From Verrucomicrobiota bacterium (lineage in GTDB: Bacteria > Verrucomicrobiota > Verrucomicrobiia > Limisphaerales > Pedosphaeraceae): DNA of 64,000 nucleotides. Below the pieces are notes generated by a model. It ran no database searches. It saw nothing but the letters and a program-made list of their open reading frames with translations, and was not told where the DNA came from. Positions 61,865 to 64,000 of the stretch are shown here, one piece after another; the stretch's first letter is position 1, and each line of letters starts with the position of its first letter. The position numbers and the translations under genes are program-made. The stretch covers positions 29,493 to 93,492 of the forward strand of contig JAJPHR010000097.1 of assembly GCA_021325145.1 (NCBI GenBank), read 5' to 3'.

Positions 61865-62923
61865 ATGCGCAAACTTTTCCTTTGGTTGTCTCTGCTGCTG
61901 GCCGGAGCGGCGCGCGCCGCAGAGCATGCATTTGACTGGAGCGAGATGCCCCTAAACCAGTCGCCCACCGGTTGCGTGAGCATCGTAGCCGGCGAAGGCA
62001 AGCCCGGCATCTGGAAGGTGATAACCGATGAAATGCCCATGAACACCGGCATTGCCCCGCTGACAAGCAATGCCCCGACCAGGTCGAAGAAGGAAGTAGT
62101 GGCCCAACTTTCACAAGAGTTCATTGATGGACATTCCCCGATGCTTATTCTGGGGAACGAAGGCTACGGCGACTTCACACTGACAACCAAATTCAAAATC
62201 GTCAGCGGTGTAATGGAACAAATGGCGGGCATTGCGTTTCGAGTGCAGGACGAAAGAAACTATTACTATTTGCGAGCCAGTGCGCTCGGAACAAACGTGA
62301 GCTTTTGCAAGATCGTCAAAGGGGAGCTTCAGTCTCGCGTCGGGAATAAAATGGACATAACCCCCGGCGTTTGGCACGAGCTGGGCGTCACGTGCAAGGG
62401 CACGGCCATCGACTGCACTTTCGATGGCAAGCCCGTCATCGATACCATTAACGATGCTGAGTTTAGCGGCGGCCGCATCGCATACTGGACGAAATCCGAT
62501 TCCGTGAGTTATTTCACGGATACACGCGTGGTCTATACGCCCCGCGAACCGTTTGTCCAGGGCGTGGTGCGTGAAACCATGGCCAAATACCCGCGCCTGC
62601 TTGGCTTGCAGGTGGTGATGCTCACGGGACATCCGGCCCAGCCGCATCTCGTCGCCAGCGACAAGCAACAGGAAATCGGCGAGCCGGGCCGGAAGAGCGC
62701 CGTCGATGTCATCGAGAAAGGCACGGTCTTTTGGGACAAGGACGGCGATCAAGTAACGGTCACGATGCCGTTGCGGGACCGCAACGGCGATGCCCATGCA
62801 GCCGTACGGGTGACGATGCGATCGTTTAAAGGCCAGACCGAAGAGAACGCGATCATGCGCGCATTGCCGATCGTAAAAGAGATGCAGGCCCGCGCACCAG
62901 TTTCCAACGACTGGAACGAGTAG
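61865..62923 (+). CDS. Secreted DUF1080/LamG-like protein
   Basis: A 352-residue protein with a signal peptide (MRKLFLWLSLLLAGAARAAE). Residues about 85-225 have the concanavalin-like fold pattern of 3-keto-glycoside hydrolase/DUF1080 domains (GDFTLTTKFKIVSGVMEQMAGIAFRVQDERNYYYLRAS... in part; PGVWHELGVTCKG; GGRIAYWTKSDSVSYFTD). The C-terminal about 110 residues (AKYPRLLGLQVVML...) match nothing I know. It is divergent from the blaI operon, so the operator there could control it too. ATG at 61865 sits at the signal peptide. Confidence 0.75.
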   Translation: MRKLFLWLSLLLAGAARAAEHAFDWSEMPLNQSPTGCVSIVAGEGKPGIWKVITDEMPMNTGIAPLTSNAPTRSKKEVVAQLSQEFIDGHSPMLILGNEGYGDFTLTTKFKIVSGVMEQMAGIAFRVQDERNYYYLRASALGTNVSFCKIVKGELQSRVGNKMDITPGVWHELGVTCKGTAIDCTFDGKPVIDTINDAEFSGGRIAYWTKSDSVSYFTDTRVVYTPREPFVQGVVRETMAKYPRLLGLQVVMLTGHPAQPHLVASDKQQEIGEPGRKSAVDVIEKGTVFWDKDGDQVTVTMPLRDRNGDAHAAVRVTMRSFKGQTEENAIMRALPIVKEMQARAPVSNDWNE

Positions 62924-63186
62924 CCGTGAAGCTTTTTCGGTGGAGACGGCGCGATCATGGATGCAAACATGATGATTTCGAAAACCAATTGACGCGCTCC
63001 CCCTGCGACAGCGCTACCGGCTGAAGCCGGGGCTCCAAACCTCGGACGCTCGTACCAAATCGGACCGGTGATTCTCCAGTCTCAAATTTGAGAGATTGAA
63101 ACATCCTGATTACCCCTGTTTTCCTGAGATTTCTCCCCATATTTGAGCGGATTGAGGCAGGCGAGCTTTATGCTTTCTCAGAAGGT
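62924..63186. other. Intergenic region without a gene
   Basis: A GC-rich first half and a more AT-rich second half ahead of the HAD gene. There is a short GACTGGAGAATCACC-like piece near 63067 and no clear promoter. AGAAGG lies 3 bases before the ATG at 63187, a good ribosome-binding site for it. Confidence 0.45.
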
Positions 63187-63732
63187 ATGAAGACAGCCAT
63201 ATTTCTAGAACGGGACGGGATCCTCAATGGGACGCGGGTTGAATGTCGGCAACAGGTATCGCCAGTGCGGTTGGAGGAGTTCCGGTTGAATCCGGAAGCG
63301 GGGCCGCTGTTGCACAAACTCAAGGACGCCGGCTTTATCCTCATCGCCACTACCAATCAACCGGGGCTTTCGCTCGGTGGCGTGACCCGGCGTGAATTGG
63401 ATCGCATGCATGAATTGCTGGTTCGCTCCCTGCCCTTGGACGGCATCATGGTCTGTCCGCATGCGGCGGCGGACCTGTGCCCGTGCCGCAAACCTCAACC
63501 GGGTTTGCTGACGGAAGCCTCCTTCAAGTGGCACCTGGATCTGGAACGGTCGTTTGTGATCAGCGATAAATGGCAGGATGCCGCGGCAGCGCGAACCGTG
63601 GGCGCGACCTCGCTGCTGTTACAATCACCGTGGACCGGCTCCGGACACCACGATTTTGTGCTGCCCGATCTCACAGCCATCGTGGATCGGATTCTGCGAT
63701 TACGCACGAGTCATCGCATCCTGGCGGCGTAG
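63187..63732 (+). CDS. HAD-family GmhB/HisB-N-like phosphatase with Glu in place of the nucleophile Asp
   Basis: A 181-residue HAD protein of the heptose-bisphosphate/histidinol-phosphatase branch. Motif I reads FLERDGILN where family members have FLDRDGVIN, so the nucleophile Asp is Glu9. Motif II ATTNQPGL, the zinc loop CPHAAADLCPCRKPQPG (C-x-H...C-x-C) and the acidic motif SDKWQDAAAARTVG are kept. The change should reduce or abolish phosphoryl transfer, unless the enzyme has a changed role. AGAAGG lies just upstream. Confidence 0.85.
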   Translation: MKTAIFLERDGILNGTRVECRQQVSPVRLEEFRLNPEAGPLLHKLKDAGFILIATTNQPGLSLGGVTRRELDRMHELLVRSLPLDGIMVCPHAAADLCPCRKPQPGLLTEASFKWHLDLERSFVISDKWQDAAAARTVGATSLLLQSPWTGSGHHDFVLPDLTAIVDRILRLRTSHRILAA

Positions 63733-63861
63733 CTTCCCCTGAAAACCGCACTTGGGTCGCCGACCGGCACAGGCAGGTTGCCTGTGCCTTCCATGAACTG
63801 TTTTGTAGCTCATTGAACATCAACTATACCTTTTCGGAACGCCCTAAATCGTTTCGGGGGG

Positions 63862-64000
63862 ACGGCGTGCAGAGGACTGCCCGCCCTACCACTGTGTGCC
63901 GGTAGGGCGCGCACTCCTGTGCGCGCCGCCGCAGGCCCCAGGCGCATTCATTAATGACGCGTGTATAATCGAACCGTTCATGGTCCGTGAGCAGGTCCAA
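63862..64000. repeat. Inverted copy of the 139-bp dispersed repeat
   Basis: The reverse complement matches 44221-44359 with about five base differences, including the TCATTAATGAATGCGCC core and both REP-like hairpins. It runs to the window edge, so the element may be longer than seen here. No gene after 63732. Confidence 0.9.

Noticed and set aside
1..64000. tRNA, rRNA and riboswitch genes
   Set aside because: I found no stretch with tRNA invariant positions or known riboswitch cores in the intergenic regions; a dedicated RNA search would be needed to exclude small RNAs.

Overview
The window looks like one piece of a high-GC chromosome from a Verrucomicrobiota bacterium, most likely a soil or freshwater member near Pedosphaera/Limisphaerales. 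This placement is inferred from gene content: a PVC-type heme-binding CxxCH dehydrogenase fused to HEAT repeats (34351-39558), two secreted proteins sharing the FTYQGRLN...PTPYAIFAGAA N-terminal domain (9432-12614, 44381-45982), a cytochrome b fused to a diheme cytochrome c, an ECF sigma factor fused to a membrane domain, and dense hairpin-rich intergenic repeats. There is no rRNA, tRNA, phage or CRISPR array. Most genes lack a strong Shine-Dalgarno sequence, so several starts were chosen from protein family boundaries.

Layout. 0-5.3 kb: a Tat-exported Gfo/Idh/MocA oxidoreductase, a Rieske protein translationally coupled to a cytochrome b/c fusion (quinol oxidation), and an Abhydrolase_2 esterase. 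6-9 kb: a secreted flavodoxin-fold protein, a minimal pqiA-pqiB pair and a stand-alone receiver protein. 9.4-13.1 kb: a 1060-residue Gly-rich beta-roll surface protein and a small secreted partner. 13.2-18.6 kb: a TPR protein, the sigma-membrane fusion, and an ABC ATPase/permease pair. 18.7-28 kb: a minus-strand polysaccharide/glycoconjugate locus (sugar C-methyltransferase, NAD epimerase, GT2, Gfo/Idh, nucleotide-sugar dehydrogenase, NUDIX, polytopic membrane protein) and a secreted protein. 28-34 kb: a two-domain U32 peptidase family protein and a NarL-type two-component system with an unusual periplasmic sensor. 34-44 kb: the 1735-residue deacetylase/PVC-cytochrome fusion and an mdoG-X-mdoH osmoregulated-glucan operon. 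44-50.4 kb: a second head-repeat surface protein with an S74 self-cleaving chaperone, a conserved cytoplasmic protein, a beta-propeller protein and recF. 50.4-52.6 kb: a gene-poor repeat island holding a REP-associated tyrosine transposase (RAYT), the stub of a second one, and a small membrane gene broken by an in-frame TGA. 52.6-58.7 kb: a CruF-like carotenoid hydratase fused to a GT2, a TetR-UbiB operon with a visible promoter/operator, an MFS transporter, and a MOSC protein. 58.7-64 kb: an MMPL transporter remnant, a BlaI/M56 regulatory pair whose peptidase carries a LamG domain, a secreted DUF1080-like protein, and a GmhB-like HAD protein with Glu at the nucleophile position.

Several unrelated non-coding repeat families run through the window: a cruciform-forming REP with a 17-bp outer stem; a 139-bp unit present as inverted copies at 44.2 kb and at the right end; CGTAGCAGCC...GGCTGCTACG-type elements, one of them inside the U32 gene; CCAAGCNCCAA arrays, one of which supplies the last codons and stop of the cytochrome gene; and the three-hairpin repeats around the RAYT. 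The most interesting items are the RAYT/REP island, the multi-domain deacetylase-cytochrome fusion, the BlaI/M56-LamG regulatory pair, the CruF-GT fusion, and the extra gene between mdoG and mdoH that may be a detached MdoH N-terminus.
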